DNA of 9,073 nucleotides from Halobacteria archaeon. Its GTDB lineage: Archaea > Halobacteriota > Methanoliparia > Methanoliparales > Methanoliparaceae. The translations under genes and the position numbers were made by a program. Below the pieces are notes generated by a model. It did no database searches and was not told where the DNA came from. It saw only the letters and a list, made by a program, of their open reading frames with translations. Location of the stretch: contig DUJX01000046.1 in assembly GCA_013329575.1 (NCBI GenBank), positions 1-9,073 on the forward strand, in the 5' to 3' direction. Shown piece after piece: positions 6,815-9,073 of the stretch. Within the stretch, counting starts at the first letter, position 1, and every line of letters begins with the position of its first letter.

Positions 6815-6833
6815 GTCATCCTTAAGGGAGGAC
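6815..6833 (-). other. Small hairpin in the DUF373-NMD3 spacer
   Basis: Within the 127-bp spacer 6746-6872, arms at 6815-6821 and 6827-6833 pair (seven positions, one mismatch) around a five-base loop. The surrounding 44 bp (6797-6840) are about 48 per cent G+C against strongly AT-rich flanks. It may be a terminator or attenuator for the DUF373 transcript or part of a small RNA. C and D boxes were looked for and not found. The rest of the spacer shows only the TATA-like element. Confidence 0.25.
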
Positions 6834-6872
6834 TCTGCTTATTCTAATGTTGTTATGATATATTAAATAATA

Positions 6873-7952
6873 CTAATACCTGATGATGCCTCTACTCTCT
6901 AGCCAAAAGGATAGCCTTATACCTAAAATAGAGACCAATAAACATCCGATTATTGAGAGAACTAGAACTTTCAGTGCTGTTGGCTCGGTATAACTCCCAT
7001 AATTTTCATCTAGTAATATGATGTACCTGCTCATGCCCCATAATATTATTCCTATAGCCAGAGCAAAAAAAGGAAATACTAATTTTCTTCCAAATTTACC
7101 CTCTTTAAAGTAATAATCCAGTATGCTTCCTATAATAAAAGAGATTGCACCAACAACGAACCACCATATTGAAGAATTGATGAACATCATTATGATAAAC
7201 AGAGTACTACCAGAAATATCGATCGTTGATATTACTCCTTGAATCAATCCTATTATAAATAGGATAATGCCTAAAATATAAATTACAAAGGATGCCCTAC
7301 CCTCGAGGAGAGAGTCGCTTATAGATCTCCCGAACGATTCAAAGTATACACCCCAGCCGTAACTTATTGAGATAATATAAATCGCCAATACGCAGATTAC
7401 GCCGCCAAAAGCCAGTTCTTGTCGTCCAACAAATAAAGATATGCCATAGACAAGAAGAATCAAACCGATTGGAACAAAAACTCTCTTAGTGACTTTTGGA
7501 TCTCTAAAAAGTTTTTTTAAGATGTAATACGCACTCTCAATATTTTTAGTCTGTCGTACAATGACCCGTTGTATATAGTCTACCTTTACTCTCGACTCGA
7601 TTATAGGAAGGATGAACTCATCTTCTGCACCATCCGAGACGAGTATAACACTCTCTATATTGTATTTTTGTATTATTCTATCTACTTGGCTCTTTATCTT
7701 CTCATCGGATCTATACCCAACGTTCTGATCGCCTGCTATCGTAACCAATATTACGTCCTTCCCATCGGCTACCAGATCATCATATATCTTGATAGCCCCA
7801 TATAGCGCATTTAAATCAGACTCTTCAGGATCTGCAAGGCCTAACCGCTCTGCAAGTATCAGGTTGTCCTCTCTTCCGATTACAGGCGTCTTGATCCCAG
7901 TCTTGATACCTATGTCGTCATCACGATCCACACATAAAATCGCAACGCTCAT
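6873..7952 (-). CDS. DUF373 family membrane protein
   Basis: A 359-residue protein of the archaeal DUF373 family, whose biochemical role is unknown. The soluble N-terminal domain (1-150) keeps the family's signature acidic motifs: CVDRDDDIG (7-15), IGREDN (25-30), LADPEESD (39-46), IAGDQNVG (72-79), VSDGAEDE (105-112) and VRQTKNIES (132-140). These Asp-rich loops in a Rossmann-like alternation suggest metal or nucleotide binding, but no enzyme activity is established. The C-terminal half is membrane-embedded, with about six helices at roughly 157-176, 181-199, 221-242, 250-278, 291-312 and 326-346. The ATG at 7952 lies 16 nt after the stop of the SerB-coil gene, so the two are probably co-transcribed. 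No Shine-Dalgarno motif is visible in the short gap. Confidence 0.85.
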   Translation of the reverse strand: MSVAILCVDRDDDIGIKTGIKTPVIGREDNLILAERLGLADPEESDLNALYGAIKIYDDLVADGKDVILVTIAGDQNVGYRSDEKIKSQVDRIIQKYNIESVILVSDGAEDEFILPIIESRVKVDYIQRVIVRQTKNIESAYYILKKLFRDPKVTKRVFVPIGLILLVYGISLFVGRQELAFGGVICVLAIYIISISYGWGVYFESFGRSISDSLLEGRASFVIYILGIILFIIGLIQGVISTIDISGSTLFIIMMFINSSIWWFVVGAISFIIGSILDYYFKEGKFGRKLVFPFFALAIGIILWGMSRYIILLDENYGSYTEPTALKVLVLSIIGCLLVSILGIRLSFWLESRGIIRY

Positions 7953-7968
7953 TATCTTTTATAATCAA

Positions 7969-9073
7969 TTAGTCATAATAATTTCTCTGAAATAATAAGA
8001 TATCTTCGGTTGTAATCTTCTCGCCTCGTTTGAAATTTTCAAACACGCTTTCTGCAATTTTATTAGCTCTCTGTTCTCCTCGTTCTTTCTTAGAATACGT
8101 TTTCTTTTTATTTAGAGAGTTTATTATCTCATCAAGATCTTTTAAATCTTTCTCGGTTGCTATATATTTATGATGATAATAATCAGCCTTCTTTTGCGCA
8201 TCGACAAAGGCATCGTGTAACTGGTCAGCCTCTTTTCGTACAACCTCTGCCTCTTTGAGGGATGCGATCATCTCTTTATGAAGATCCTGTGCTTTGCTTA
8301 TATTTTCAGACAAAATTTTGTTATATTGATCCAACTCTTTCCTAATGTTTTTATAATTGTTTAATAGCGATTTTAGTTCTTCGTTCTCTTCTATCTCTCT
8401 CTTTCTTTGTGAATACTCGTTCTCTAATTCGCTTATTCTCTTTACCAGACCTCGTTCTTTCTCAATCGTCATGACCCTTGTCTGCTGCTCAAATTTTAGC
8501 CGATCTATCTCTGTCTTAATCTGGTTGATATCTTTTCCATCAGGATTGTCTACGTCTTTAAGTTTATCAACTTTTTTTGAAACAACGCTCAACTCTGCTA
8601 ACAGCTCATTCTTCTTATCTTTATACGTCTTTACTTCTTTGTTAGCCTTATCCCTTTCTTCTCTCAAATCTTTTGCTTTTTTTAACAGGTCTACTCGTTT
8701 TTTGTTCAATTCATCCCGATTTTCAGCGTATGTCCTTTTTTCGGTATTATATCCATCTCGTTTTCGTTTAAAAGTTTCTAACTCAATCTCAAGTGCTTTT
8801 TTACGTTGAATTAGATTATCTACTACTTTTTGCTGTTCTTTCTCTAAGAAAGGAATAATTTTAGTTAGATTTTTATCTCGTATTATTATATCGGCTACTT
8901 TGTTCAAAGCCGGCACAGCATTGAATGCTATTGATAAACCAGCTATCTTAAATAACTCTATATCGTTTGCCCCGTCTCCAACAACTATACACTCTTCCGG
9001 AGATATCCCCTCATTCTCACAGAGCTTTTCTAATATTCTATCTTTAAACTCTCCTATAATAGGCTGTCTTAAC
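7969..9073 (-). CDS. serB: Phosphoserine phosphatase (HAD) domain fused to COG1340-type coiled coil, 5' end outside window
   Basis: The open frame runs uninterrupted from the right edge (first full codon at 9072) to TAA at 7969, giving 367 visible residues. Visible residues 1-78 are the C-terminal part of a SerB-type HAD phosphatase. They show Lys10 in EFKDRIL (motif III Lys), VVGDGANDIEL at 30-40 (motif IV with D33 and D37), GLSIAFNAVPAL at 45-56 and ADIIIRDKNLTKIIPFL at 60-76. From about 79 a charged coiled coil begins: 79-172 in 11-residue-like units (e.g. 120-130, 131-141, 142-152), a break at DNPDG (175-179), then a second coil to about 322. The end shows COG1340-like features: AQDLHKEM, RKEADQLHDAF, KKADYYHHK and GEKITTEDILLFQ. 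SerB makes serine from phosphoserine; the coil's role is unknown. The in-frame GTG at 8916 lies inside the phosphatase domain and is not a true start. Confidence 0.85.
   Translation of the reverse strand, partial: LRQPIIGEFKDRILEKLCENEGISPEECIVVGDGANDIELFKIAGLSIAFNAVPALNKVADIIIRDKNLTKIIPFLEKEQQKVVDNLIQRKKALEIELETFKRKRDGYNTEKRTYAENRDELNKKRVDLLKKAKDLREERDKANKEVKTYKDKKNELLAELSVVSKKVDKLKDVDNPDGKDINQIKTEIDRLKFEQQTRVMTIEKERGLVKRISELENEYSQRKREIEENEELKSLLNNYKNIRKELDQYNKILSENISKAQDLHKEMIASLKEAEVVRKEADQLHDAFVDAQKKADYYHHKYIATEKDLKDLDEIINSLNKKKTYSKKERGEQRANKIAESVFENFKRGEKITTEDILLFQRNYYD

Noticed and set aside
6797..6840. Box C/D small RNA in the DUF373-NMD3 spacer
   Set aside because: AGGATGA resembles a C box with one mismatch, but no CTGA D box or terminal stem at a fitting distance was found.
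8357..8809. 150-residue plus-strand open frame rich in Ser, Phe and Leu
   Set aside because: It is the antisense of the coiled-coil region. Lys/Glu-rich codons read backwards give Phe/Leu/Ser, and no domain is recognisable.
8914..8916. GTG as start of a 315-residue coiled-coil protein
   Set aside because: The frame stays open for 52 more codons to the window edge, and these encode HAD motif IV and the SerB signature, so the GTG is an internal Val.

Overview
The window looks like a piece of a euryarchaeal chromosome, most likely from an anaerobe of the methanogen / ANME / Syntrophoarchaeum / Archaeoglobus side of the tree. The reasons are an NMD3-type ribosome-export homologue, a DUF373 membrane protein and a COG1340-type coiled-coil protein, all archaeal families, lying beside anaerobic CO-dehydrogenase genes. 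The DNA is AT-rich, intergenic spaces are short, and Shine-Dalgarno motifs are mostly missing. The exact lineage cannot be read from the sequence alone.

Layout, left to right. Bases 1-218 (+) are the 3' end of a thiolase of the archaeal/SCP2-like type. It converges on everything else through a 71-bp spacer that holds a bidirectional terminator-like hairpin. All remaining genes are on the minus strand. In transcription order, from the right edge, they are: a phosphoserine phosphatase (SerB/HAD) domain fused in frame to a long COG1340-type coiled coil (open at the window edge, 7969-9073); a DUF373 protein with a soluble N-terminal domain and about six membrane helices (6873-7952); archaeal NMD3 (5654-6745); a glutamate:Na+ symporter-like (ESS/GltS) permease (4135-5586); and a compact three-gene module, cooF (3410-4030), cooS (1540-3417) and an FAD/NAD(P) oxidoreductase (290-1540).

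The three genes of the last block overlap each other (8 nt and 1 nt) behind an AT-rich promoter-like region, so they should be co-transcribed and translationally coupled. Together they form a plausible soluble path: CooS oxidises CO to CO2, CooF carries electrons through four [4Fe-4S] clusters, and the flavoprotein reduces NAD(P)+ (or accepts electrons in reverse). This arrangement is known from bacteria and is less expected in an archaeon. CooS keeps the whole C-cluster ligand set, but its D-cluster site is the CX2C type, as in the Desulfovibrio vulgaris enzyme, and not CX7C.

The right half (SerB-coil, DUF373, NMD3) looks like an ordinary archaeal housekeeping neighbourhood. Its most notable item is the phosphatase/coiled-coil fusion. 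A naive gene call would cut it at an internal GTG and so hide the phosphatase part. I see no tRNA, rRNA, CRISPR array, insertion sequence or att site, and no gene-free stretch longer than 300 bp.
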